64,000 bases of DNA, from the NCBI RefSeq assembly GCF_030269325.1, contig NZ_BSTD01000002.1, forward strand, positions 2,156,706 to 2,220,705. Reading direction: 5' to 3'. The position numbers and the translations under genes were made by a program. Shown piece after piece: positions 7,709-15,644 of the stretch (its first letter is position 1; every line of letters begins with the position of its first letter). The DNA comes from Amycolatopsis sp. NBRC 101858. GTDB taxonomy: Bacteria > Actinomycetota > Actinomycetes > Mycobacteriales > Pseudonocardiaceae. The notes under the pieces were generated by a model. That model worked only from the letters and a program-made list of their open reading frames with translations, was not told the origin of the DNA and ran no database searches.

Positions 7709-8584
7709 GTGGGCGAACTCGGGCTGACCGACACCAACGGCATCCTCGCGCTGCCCTGGGTCCGGCCCGAACGCACCAGTGCCGGGCTCGGCTGGGACCG
7801 GGTCTACGTCTCCCGGCAGCGGGAACGTCCCTACCGCGCCGAGTTCGCGCCCGCCCGCAGCCACCAGCTGATCCTGCACCTCGACGGGCCGGTGACCGTC
7901 CGGCGCGGCGTCGGGACCCCGCGCGAACGCAGCCGGCGGATGCCCGCCGGCGGGTTGTTCCTGCAGCCGTCGCACGCCGATCTGTCCGTCGAGCTCGGCG
8001 GGGAGCTCGAGACCGTGCACGTCTACGTCGCCGACGACGCCGTGCAGGAGGCCGCCGGCGACCACGCGCCCGTGCGGCTCGCCGAGGAGCTCGGCAGCTC
8101 CGATCCCCTGCTCGAACAGCTGGTGCTCAGCCTCGACGGCGTCGTCCGCGACTGGGAGCCGAGCGCGCGCACCTACGCCGACCAGCTGGGCGCGCTCGTC
8201 GCGGCGCAGCTGGTCCGCCGCCACCACGCCGGCCCCGGCCGGGAGCCCGCGCCGGCCCGGGGCCTGTCCGACCGGCAGTTCACGCGGGTCCGCGACGTGA
8301 TGGCCGAACGCCTGGCCGAACCGGTGCCCCTGGCGGAGCTGGCCGCCCTCGCCGGGCTGAGCGTGAGCCAGTTTTCGCGGCAGTTCAAGGCCCGCACCGG
8401 CCTGCCCCCGCACCGGTTCCTGCTGCGGCTGCGCGTGGAGCAGGCGGGGCTGCTGCTGCGCACGGGCGCCGACCCGATCGCCGAGATCGCGGCCCGCTGC
8501 GGCTTCTCCCACCAGGAGCACCTGACCCGGGTGCTGCGCGCCCAGCTCGGCACCACCCCGGCGGCGCTGCGCCGGGCGGGCTGA
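7709..8584 (+). CDS. AraC-family regulator of the hydroxyquinol genes
   Basis: A 291-residue regulator with an N-terminal effector-binding region and a C-terminal pair of AraC helix-turn-helix motifs from about residue 187 (VPLAELAALAGLSVSQFSRQ; then PIAEIAARCGFSHQEHLTRV). GTG 7709 is chosen because GAGGAGG lies about six bases upstream (7697-7703); frames further upstream are open but lack this site. It sits 77 bases before the maleylacetate reductase / hydroxyquinol dioxygenase gene on the same strand, so activation of that pathway by an aromatic effector is the natural inference. Confidence 0.9.
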   Translation: MGELGLTDTNGILALPWVRPERTSAGLGWDRVYVSRQRERPYRAEFAPARSHQLILHLDGPVTVRRGVGTPRERSRRMPAGGLFLQPSHADLSVELGGELETVHVYVADDAVQEAAGDHAPVRLAEELGSSDPLLEQLVLSLDGVVRDWEPSARTYADQLGALVAAQLVRRHHAGPGREPAPARGLSDRQFTRVRDVMAERLAEPVPLAELAALAGLSVSQFSRQFKARTGLPPHRFLLRLRVEQAGLLLRTGADPIAEIAARCGFSHQEHLTRVLRAQLGTTPAALRRAG

Positions 8585-8661
8585 GACGGACGCGCGTTTC
8601 GTGCCGTCCCGCAGCACGAACGTGCAGGACCGCACGCCACCCCATCCGGATACTCCCTCGC

Positions 8662-10434
8662 ATGACCTCGTTCACCTACGCCGCGAACCCCGTCCGGGTG
8701 GTCTTCGGCCGCGGCACGCTCGGCACTCTCGGGGACGAGGCCCGCCGCCTCGGGCTGAGCCGCGTCCTGCTCGTCGGCAGCCCGCGCTACGCCGACACCG
8801 CCGCCGACGTGCTCGGCCCGCTGCTGGCCGCCCGCTTCGAAGACGCCGCCATGCACACCCCCGTCGACGTCACCGAACGCGCGCTGAAGGTCGTCGCCGA
8901 GCACGACGTCGACGGCGTCGTCGCCATCGGCGGCGGCTCGGCCACCGGGCTGGCCAAGGCGATCGCCCTGCACACCGATCTGCCGCAGCTGATCGTCCCG
9001 ACGACGTACGCGGGCTCAGAACTCACCGAGGTCCTCGGGCAGACTGCCGACGGCCGCAAGACCACGCAGAAGACCCCGAAAGTCCGGCCCGAGACGGTCA
9101 TCTACGACGTCGACCTCACGCTCGGCCTGCCCGTGCCCTTCTCCGCCGCCAGCGGCCTCAACGCGCTCGCGCACGCCGTCGAGGCCCGCTACGCCCCCGA
9201 CGCCAACCCGATGACCGACTTGCTCGCCGCGGAAGCAACGAAGCTGCTCACGAGCGCCCTGCCTCGCATCGCCGAGAATCCGTCCGATGTGGACGCCCGC
9301 ACCGACGCCCTGCGCGGCGCCTGGCTGGCCGGCACGTGCCTCGACGCCGTTTCGATGGGCCTGCACCACAAGCTCTGCCACCTCCTGGGCGGCAAGTTCG
9401 GCCTGCCGCACGCGGAAACGCACGCCGTCCTCCTCCCGTACGTCATGGCCCACCAGGGTCTCGACGACGCCGGTGAGATCTTCGACCTAGCCGCGAGCCT
9501 CCCGATCCCGCACTCGCTGGCCGAGCTCGGCCTCACGGAAGCGGACATCGCGGACGAGCCGGAAGCGGCCCTGCTTCGCCAGGCGATCGACGGCACCCGG
9601 CCGGCCGCTCCGCCCAGCCTCAAGGCGCTCACGAACCAGGTCGTCGACAGCTTCGCGGGCGCCCCGGACCGCATCCGCGAACTCCTCTCCGACCTCGTCC
9701 AGACGCTGCACGGGTACGCCATCCGCACCGACCTCACCCAGGACGAGTGGGAGTACGCGATCGGCTTCCTGACCCGCGCCGGGCACATCACCACCGACAC
9801 GCGGCAGGAGTTCATCCTGCTGTCGGACACCCTCGGCGTGTCGAGCGTCGTCGACGTCCTGACGAACTCGCGGACGCCGGACACGACGCCGTCGGCCGTG
9901 CTCGGGCCGTTCTACGTCGAAGGACCACCCGAGACCCCGCAGGGCGCCGACATCGCGGCGGGACTTCCCGGCACTCCACTGTGGACCGACATCCGCGTCA
10001 CCGACACCGAGGACCGGCCGGTGCCGGAAGCGGTCGTGGACGTCTGGCAGTCCAATGAGGACGGCTTCTACGACGTCCAGCTGCCCGAGGTGGACGGCCC
10101 GGTGCTGCGGGCCCGGTTCCGCACCGACGCCGAGGGCAGGCTGCGCTTCCGGACCATCGTGCCCAGCGCGTACCCGATCCCCTCGGACGGCCCGGTCGGG
10201 CAGATGCTCGACGCCGTCGGGCGCCACCCGTACCGCGCACCGCACGTGCACTTCATGATCGCCAAGCCCGGCTACCGGACGCTGATCACGCAGCTGTTCG
10301 TCGCCGGCGGCGAGTACCTCGACTCCGACACCGTGTTCGGGGTCAAGGACGGCCTGATCGTCGACTTCACCGAGCGGCCCGGCGGCGGACGCCGGCTCGA
10401 CTTCACCTTCCGCATCTCTGGGAGCAGCGAATGA
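8662..10434 (+). CDS. fused maleylacetate reductase - hydroxyquinol 1,2-dioxygenase
   Basis: One uninterrupted 590-residue frame holds two enzymes. Residues 1 to about 315 are an iron-type alcohol dehydrogenase fold matching maleylacetate reductase (IGGGSATGLAKAIA near 89, PTTYAGSELTEVLG, and HHKLCHLLGG and HAETHAVLLPY as metal/active-site His regions). Residues from about 325 are an intradiol dioxygenase with its own N-terminal helical domain; the Fe(III) ligands are Tyr418 (GPFYVEGP), Tyr504, His528 and His530 (APHVHF). Together they would convert hydroxyquinol to maleylacetate and then to 3-oxoadipate using NAD(P)H. Such fusions are, as I recall, annotated in some actinobacteria. The stop overlaps the monooxygenase start (ATGA). 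Confidence 0.92.
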   Translation: MTSFTYAANPVRVVFGRGTLGTLGDEARRLGLSRVLLVGSPRYADTAADVLGPLLAARFEDAAMHTPVDVTERALKVVAEHDVDGVVAIGGGSATGLAKAIALHTDLPQLIVPTTYAGSELTEVLGQTADGRKTTQKTPKVRPETVIYDVDLTLGLPVPFSAASGLNALAHAVEARYAPDANPMTDLLAAEATKLLTSALPRIAENPSDVDARTDALRGAWLAGTCLDAVSMGLHHKLCHLLGGKFGLPHAETHAVLLPYVMAHQGLDDAGEIFDLAASLPIPHSLAELGLTEADIADEPEAALLRQAIDGTRPAAPPSLKALTNQVVDSFAGAPDRIRELLSDLVQTLHGYAIRTDLTQDEWEYAIGFLTRAGHITTDTRQEFILLSDTLGVSSVVDVLTNSRTPDTTPSAVLGPFYVEGPPETPQGADIAAGLPGTPLWTDIRVTDTEDRPVPEAVVDVWQSNEDGFYDVQLPEVDGPVLRARFRTDAEGRLRFRTIVPSAYPIPSDGPVGQMLDAVGRHPYRAPHVHFMIAKPGYRTLITQLFVAGGEYLDSDTVFGVKDGLIVDFTERPGGGRRLDFTFRISGSSE

Positions 10435-12173
10435 GCTACGACACCGACGTCATCGTGGTCGGCAGCGGCCCGGCGGGCGGCTCGGCCGCGCTGCTGCTCG
10501 CCACCTACGGCGTGCCGACCGTGCTGGCCACCAAGTACGGCTGGACGGCCAACACGCCCCGCGCGCACATCACCAACCAGCGCACCATGGAGGTGCTGCG
10601 CGACCTCGGCGTCGAGGACAAGGCCCTGGCCGTCGGCACGCCGCCGGAGCTGATGGGCGACACCGTGCTCTGCACGTCGCTGACCGGGCCGGAGATCGGC
10701 CGGATCGCCAGCTGGGGCACCGGCGACCGGTCGGCGTCGGAGTACACCGCGGCCAGCCCGTGTCACATGATCGACCTCCCGCAGACCTACCTCGAACCGA
10801 TCCTGGTCAGCGAGGCCGCCGCCCGCGGCGCGAAACTGCGGCTGGACACGGAATTCCTCGACTTCACCCAGGACACCGACGGCGTCACCGCGCGGTTCCG
10901 CGACCGCGTGCGCGGCGACGAGTTCACCCTGCGCGCCAAGTACCTGATCGGCGCGGACGGCGCACGCAGCCGCGTCGCCGAGCAGGCCGGCCTGCCGATC
11001 GCCGGGCAGACCGGCAAGGCGGGCAGCATGAACATCACGTTCACCGCCGACCTCGCGCCGTACGTGGCGCACCGCCCGAGCGTCCTGTACTGGGTGATGC
11101 GGCCCGGCGCGCACCTCGGCGGGATCGGGATGGGCCTGGTCCGGATGGTGCGGCCGTGGAACGAGTGGCTGCTGACCTGGGGTTACGACATTTCGCAGGA
11201 GCCGCCCGAGGTCGACGTCGAAGAGGCGACGCGGCTGGTGCGCGACCTCGTCGGCGACGCTTCGCTGGAGGTCGAAATCACCTCGACGTCGCTGTGGACG
11301 GTCAACCACAACTACGCGACGGAGTACCGCGCCGGCCGGGTGTTCTGCGCCGGGGACGCCGTGCACCGGCACCCGCCGTCCAACGGGCTGGGCTCGAACA
11401 CCTCGATCCAGGACTCCTACAACCTCGCGTGGAAGCTCGCGATGGTGCTTCGCGGCGAAGCGGGCGAAGGGCTGCTGGACAGCTACAGCGCGGAACGGGC
11501 GCCGGTGGGCAAGCAGATCGTCGACCGGGCGAACCTGAGCCGTGACCAGTTCGGGCCGATCTTCGCCGCGCTGGGCATCACCGGCGACACCGACGCCGAC
11601 GGCATCACGGCCGGGCTCGAGACCTGCCTCGCGCCCACGGCCGAGGGCGCGCTGAAACGGCGTGAGCTGGAGAAAGCGATCGAGCTGAAGCACTACGAGT
11701 TCAACGCTCATGGCGTCGAGATGGATCAGCGGTACGTGTCGGGTGCAGTGCTGCCCGACGGGGTGATGGCGGTTTCCGAACGCGATCCCGAGCTGTTCCA
11801 CCGGCCGAGCACCGAGCCGGGGGCGAAGCTGCCGCACGCGTGGCTGGTCGGCCCGCACGGCCGCCGGGTGTCCACTTTGGACCTCGTGGGCGGCGGCCGC
11901 TGGACGGTGCTGACCGGACTGACCGGGACGGCGTGGCGCGACGCGGCGGCCAAGGTGGGCGCCGAGCTGGGCCTCGACGTGCGCGCGGTGCGCGTCGGCG
12001 ACCCGGAAGGCCGCGACGCGTACGGCGACTGGTCCCGGCTGAGCGGCATCGACGAGGACGGCTGCCTCCTGATCCGCCCGGACGGCTACGTCGCCTGGCG
12101 CCACCGCACGGCCGCCCCGGAAGCGGCAACATCCCTTCTGACGGCGCTGCGCAGCCTCCTCGACCGTGCTTGA
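10431..12173 (+). CDS. FAD-dependent phenol-type monooxygenase (hydroxyquinol-forming candidate)
   Basis: A 580-residue group A flavoprotein monooxygenase. The Rossmann GSGPAG is at 11-16, the NAD(P)H/FAD DG motif in YLIGADGARS, and the GD motif in CAGDAVHRHPPSNGLG near residue 306; a thioredoxin-like C-terminal domain follows. The family adds a hydroxyl to phenolic rings (2,4-dichlorophenol 6-monooxygenase, resorcinol hydroxylase). Overlap by ATGA with the fused reductase-dioxygenase implies that it supplies hydroxyquinol, for example from resorcinol; the exact phenol is a guess. Its stop codon is the first three bases of a 21-bp repeat array. Confidence 0.92.
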   Translation: MSYDTDVIVVGSGPAGGSAALLLATYGVPTVLATKYGWTANTPRAHITNQRTMEVLRDLGVEDKALAVGTPPELMGDTVLCTSLTGPEIGRIASWGTGDRSASEYTAASPCHMIDLPQTYLEPILVSEAAARGAKLRLDTEFLDFTQDTDGVTARFRDRVRGDEFTLRAKYLIGADGARSRVAEQAGLPIAGQTGKAGSMNITFTADLAPYVAHRPSVLYWVMRPGAHLGGIGMGLVRMVRPWNEWLLTWGYDISQEPPEVDVEEATRLVRDLVGDASLEVEITSTSLWTVNHNYATEYRAGRVFCAGDAVHRHPPSNGLGSNTSIQDSYNLAWKLAMVLRGEAGEGLLDSYSAERAPVGKQIVDRANLSRDQFGPIFAALGITGDTDADGITAGLETCLAPTAEGALKRRELEKAIELKHYEFNAHGVEMDQRYVSGAVLPDGVMAVSERDPELFHRPSTEPGAKLPHAWLVGPHGRRVSTLDLVGGGRWTVLTGLTGTAWRDAAAKVGAELGLDVRAVRVGDPEGRDAYGDWSRLSGIDEDGCLLIRPDGYVAWRHRTAAPEAATSLLTALRSLLDRA

Positions 12174-12308
12174 AGGGTCGACCGCGTGATCAGAGGGTCG
12201 ACACGCGTGATTGGAGCGACGACACGGCGGGTCCGGCCGCCGAAGCTCGTGTCGACCCTTCAATCACGCGTGTCGACCTCCCCATCACGCGTGTCGACGC
12301 TTCCTTCA
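12171..12308. repeat. second array of 21-bp units, forward then inverted, between convergent genes
   Basis: Forward units start at 12171 (shortened to 16 bp), 12187 and 12208; inverted units end at 12266, 12287 and 12308, around a 17-19-base centre. Core forward text is TGAT...GTCGACACGCG; core inverted text is CGCGTGTCGAC...ATCA. The layout matches the array at 7412 but the sequence is different. The outermost unit on each side supplies the TGA stop of the flanking gene (12171-12173 for the monooxygenase; complement of 12306-12308 for the cyclophilin). A bidirectional terminator is plausible, but the regular 21-bp period suggests more. Confidence 0.82.
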
Positions 12309-13262
12309 CGGGGTGGTGACCTGGGTGAAGGTGACCGGGATCTTCGGGGGGCCGCTGCCGTCGCCGATGCCGGGGCGGGACGGGTCGATGCCGCCGCGGG
12401 CCACCTTGTCCAGGACCGCCAGGCCCGCGTCGTCGATGCTGCCGAAGACCGTGTACTCCGGCGAGATCTCGACGTCGCCGAAGACCAGGAAGAACTGGGA
12501 CCCGCCCGAGTCGGGCTGGGCGGTCTTGGCCATGGCGAGGATGCCGCGGCCGTAGGTCAGCTCGGGGAACAGCTCGTCGCGGATCGAGTAGCCGGGGCCG
12601 CCCGTGCCGTCGCCGACCGGGTCGCCGCACTGGAGCATCTGCAGCCCGGACGTCACGGACAGCCGGTGGCACGACGTGCCGTCGTAGAACCGCTGCTGCA
12701 CGAGGCTCACGAAGTTGACCACGGTGCAGGGCGCGAGCGCGCGGTCGAGCGTGAGGCCGATGTCGCCGGCGCTCGTGGCGAGCCGCACGGGAACGGTGCC
12801 GGACGACGACGCGGGGCCGTCGGCCGGCGGCGCGACCTTCTTCGGCGCCGGTGACGTCGGGTCCGGGGTGAAGGCGCAGGTCACCGGGTCGGCCAGCGGC
12901 TTCGACCGCTTCGGCATCCGGGCCGGGCCGATGGTGGGCACCGTGTACGCGGCGCTCGGGGCGCCGGCCGTCGTCGTCGGCGTGGTGAACGTCGGCGACG
13001 ACGACGCGGGCCCGGCGCTCGCGCGGTCGTCGTCGCGCAGGAACCCGGGATAGCCCCAGGCCAGGAAGGCCAGCGCCATCACGATGACGACGACGACCGA
13101 CCCGGTGATCAGCACGACGGCGGCGGGCGAAGTCCTCTTCGGCGGCACCGGCGGCTGCCACGGCGGGTACTGGGAGAACTGCTGGTAGGGCTGCTGCGGG
13201 CCGTACCCCGGACCGGGCGGCGCCCCGTTCGGTCGCTCCCCTGGTGGCCCCGGCTCGCTCAT
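12306..13262 (-). CDS. membrane-anchored cyclophilin-type peptidyl-prolyl isomerase
   Basis: The protein has 318 residues: a Pro/Gln-rich cytoplasmic N-terminus (1-45), one transmembrane helix about 48-70, a Ser/Thr/Pro linker, then an extracytoplasmic cyclophilin domain from about 150. The isomerase signature is visible as FYDGTSCHRL, GGPGYSIRDELFPE, GILAMAKTAQPDSGGSQFFLVF and YTVFGSI. It should speed prolyl isomerisation of exported proteins. ATG 13262 is chosen because GGGGAG lies just upstream. Upstream on the same strand is the GH95 pair, with a hairpin between. Its stop codon sits inside the 21-bp repeat array. Confidence 0.92.
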   Translation of the reverse strand: MSEPGPPGERPNGAPPGPGYGPQQPYQQFSQYPPWQPPVPPKRTSPAAVVLITGSVVVVIVMALAFLAWGYPGFLRDDDRASAGPASSSPTFTTPTTTAGAPSAAYTVPTIGPARMPKRSKPLADPVTCAFTPDPTSPAPKKVAPPADGPASSSGTVPVRLATSAGDIGLTLDRALAPCTVVNFVSLVQQRFYDGTSCHRLSVTSGLQMLQCGDPVGDGTGGPGYSIRDELFPELTYGRGILAMAKTAQPDSGGSQFFLVFGDVEISPEYTVFGSIDDAGLAVLDKVARGGIDPSRPGIGDGSGPPKIPVTFTQVTTP

Positions 13263-13279
13263 CCCCGCTCCCCTCGTCA

Positions 13280-13311
13280 GGGAGCCCATTCTGCCGGGTG
13301 GGCGGGCTCCC
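13280..13311 (-). terminator. hairpin between GH95 gene and cyclophilin gene
   Basis: GGGAGCCC (13280-13287) pairs perfectly with GGGCTCCC (13304-13311) across a 16-base loop, 37 bases beyond the GH95 stop on the minus strand. There is no U-tract, so factor-independent termination is only a possibility. It could equally lie in the cyclophilin leader. Confidence 0.4.
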
Positions 13312-13347
13312 CGGGCGCGAACGCGGAAAGCCTGCCCGATCACCCCC

Positions 13348-15618
13348 TCACGGCAGCCCCCACGGGGTGCTCGCCCCGCCGGGCGCGACCGGCCGCACGC
13401 CGAAGTCCGGCCGGTCCCCCTTCCGGTACACGAAGGCGTCCTCACCGCGCCCCAGCTCCACCTGCACGTCCCCGTTGCCCAGCCGCCGCCAGCGCCGCGC
13501 GCGACCCCGGGCGTCCGTCACCGTCAGTTCGCCCTCGATACCCGGCCGCAGCACGCACGGCGCGCCCGCCTCGCTGTGCACCTTCAGCCAGCGCGTCTTC
13601 CCGCCCGCCCGGGACGCACTGAGCAGGAACGCGCCTTCGGTGCGGAAGTCCCGCAACGCGATGTCGCCCCAGGCCGCGGGTACCGCCGGGAACAGCCGGA
13701 CCACGCCGCCCCAGCTCTGGACCAGCATGTCCTGCATGGACTTCGCCGCCGACAACGGTGTCTCGATGACCGGCCCCGACTCCTTGTACATCGTGTTCGG
13801 CTGGATGTACCGGCGCTGCAGCTCGCCGAGGTAGAACGCCGCCTGCTCGCCGCGCAGCATCTGCGCCGAGATCGACGCCGCCCCGGTGAACGTGTACCCC
13901 TGCAGCGCACCCTCGAAGCCGACCCAGTGGTTCAGCGACGTCTCGATGATCTGCCGGTGTTCCGGCTGCTCCCACGTAACGTCGTAGAGCGGGTAGATCT
14001 GCAGCATGTGCGAGTAGTGCCGGTGCGACTTCGCGAACGGCACGCCCGCGCCGATCATGTACCCGTTCGCGTCGGCCGGGTAGTCCACCAGCGACGCGAG
14101 GACGTCTCGCCACCGGGGCGCCAGCACGTCGCCCGGCGCGGTCTGCAGCAGCGTGCGACAGCCCCAGCGGATCAGCGCCAGATCGTAGTTGCAGTCCGGG
14201 GCGTCGACGCCGTACTCGGGCGAGAACGTCGGCGGCAGGTGCAGCTTCCCGTCCGCGCCCGGCGCGAGGAAGTGCAGGTAGTAGTTGATCGCCTTGCGCA
14301 GCAACGGGAACAGCGTGCCCCGGAGCAGCGCGACGTCCATCATGTGGCGGTAGGACAGCCACACGTTGTGCAGCGCCCACGTCAGGTTGCCGACCTCCGG
14401 GGTCGGCGGGTCCTGCCCCGGGATGCCGACCGGGAACCCGCTCGTCGCGTTCGAGACGCCGTTGAGCAGCGTCATGTCGGTCGTGCGCGGGATGCCCGCG
14501 GAATCGGCCTGGTACGGCGACGCGACCTGGCTGGTCAGGTTGCCGCGGTACTTGTCGAGGGCGTGGCTGACGGCGTCCAGCTCCAGGTGGTTCGAGCCGT
14601 GGATGAGCCAGTATTCGAGCTGGACGTTGAGGTTCCACCACGTCGCCGGCCACGGCGTGTTCTCCAGCCACGGCCCGGACGTCGCCATCACCGGCGCCTC
14701 GCGCCGCGCGGCCGACGCGATCTTGTACAGCTGGATCCAGTAGAAGCCCTGCAGCCGCGTGTCCGGAATGGACAGGAAACTGTGCTGGTAGTAGTCGTGC
14801 CACCAGCGCCGGTGGTCCTTCGTCAGCTCACCGAAAGCCGAAGCCCGGCGGACCGTCGAAAGCGCCCGAGCCGCCGACGTCTTCGACGGGTGTGACCACG
14901 CCACCGAGGTGTACAGCGTGCGCGCGCCGCCGCGGGTGACCTCCCGCCAGGCCGTCACGTGCTCACCGCCGGCCAGCAGCGGCTGGACGGCCAGCCGCGC
15001 GTCACCGCTACCGCTCAGCTGCACCGGCGGGTTCGCGGTGTAGCCGGCCGGCGGCGGCTTGTTCCACACCGGATCGGCCCGCGGGCTGACCGCGACCGCC
15101 GGGTGGAACACCCACTTGAACGCCCGTTCCCCCGCGGAGGGCCGGATCTCGACGGCCAGCAGCGACTGTCCGGTGTGGACGATCGCGCGCAGGCTCAGGC
15201 TGCCCGCCGCGGTCGTGATCGTGCCGGTCAGCTCGGCGTTCCACAGGTCCATCCGCCAGTCGATCGCGGTGATCGCGCCGACCGGTTCGAGGGTGAAGTA
15301 CCCGATCGGCAGCCGCGCGAGACCGAACAGCGAGCCGAACTCCGGGCGGTGGTCCTGGACCTGGCTGTGCTGGACGTTGAACCGGATCGCGTTCTGCCCG
15401 GGCTCGGCGTAGATGCCGGAGCCGAGGAACCCGTTGCCCAGGAACGGACCCTCGTACCAGGTCTTCGGCGCCCGCCGCCAGTACAGGTCCGCGGTGCCGA
15501 GGAACCCGGCCCAGCCGAAGTCGTCGCTGCCGGGCACGTCGGCGAAAGCAGGGGTGACGCCGACCGCCGCGATCCCGGCGAGCGCCCCGCCGAGCACGGT
15601 CCTTCGGGTGATGTCCAT
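13348..15618 (-). CDS. Tat-exported GH95-like glycoside hydrolase (copy 1)
   Basis: A 756-residue secreted enzyme. It begins with a twin-arginine signal (ITRRTVLGGALAG) ending near AFA. The (alpha/alpha)6 catalytic domain shows GH95 hallmarks: WWNLNVQ near 327 (the Asn-x-Asn pair) and HRHYSHMLQIYP near 530, plus a C-terminal QSWGGVVRLFPAVPAAW segment. GH95 enzymes remove alpha-L-fucose or L-galactose from plant glycans; the exact sugar here is not determined. It is 26 bases downstream of a related gene on the same strand, so the two are probably co-transcribed and may be a duplication that diverged in substrate. Confidence 0.85.
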   Translation of the reverse strand: MDITRRTVLGGALAGIAAVGVTPAFADVPGSDDFGWAGFLGTADLYWRRAPKTWYEGPFLGNGFLGSGIYAEPGQNAIRFNVQHSQVQDHRPEFGSLFGLARLPIGYFTLEPVGAITAIDWRMDLWNAELTGTITTAAGSLSLRAIVHTGQSLLAVEIRPSAGERAFKWVFHPAVAVSPRADPVWNKPPPAGYTANPPVQLSGSGDARLAVQPLLAGGEHVTAWREVTRGGARTLYTSVAWSHPSKTSAARALSTVRRASAFGELTKDHRRWWHDYYQHSFLSIPDTRLQGFYWIQLYKIASAARREAPVMATSGPWLENTPWPATWWNLNVQLEYWLIHGSNHLELDAVSHALDKYRGNLTSQVASPYQADSAGIPRTTDMTLLNGVSNATSGFPVGIPGQDPPTPEVGNLTWALHNVWLSYRHMMDVALLRGTLFPLLRKAINYYLHFLAPGADGKLHLPPTFSPEYGVDAPDCNYDLALIRWGCRTLLQTAPGDVLAPRWRDVLASLVDYPADANGYMIGAGVPFAKSHRHYSHMLQIYPLYDVTWEQPEHRQIIETSLNHWVGFEGALQGYTFTGAASISAQMLRGEQAAFYLGELQRRYIQPNTMYKESGPVIETPLSAAKSMQDMLVQSWGGVVRLFPAVPAAWGDIALRDFRTEGAFLLSASRAGGKTRWLKVHSEAGAPCVLRPGIEGELTVTDARGRARRWRRLGNGDVQVELGRGEDAFVYRKGDRPDFGVRPVAPGGASTPWGLP

Positions 15619-15644
15619 TCCGACCTCCTTGTCGAAAGCGGGAT

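Noticed and set aside
8662..10434. Fusion as a sequencing frameshift
   Set aside because: Both halves are full-length and read in one frame with an intact linker; a frameshift would more likely break than join them.
12171..12308. Insertion-sequence remnant
   Set aside because: No transposase fragment or target duplication is visible, and the array fits exactly between two intact stop codons.
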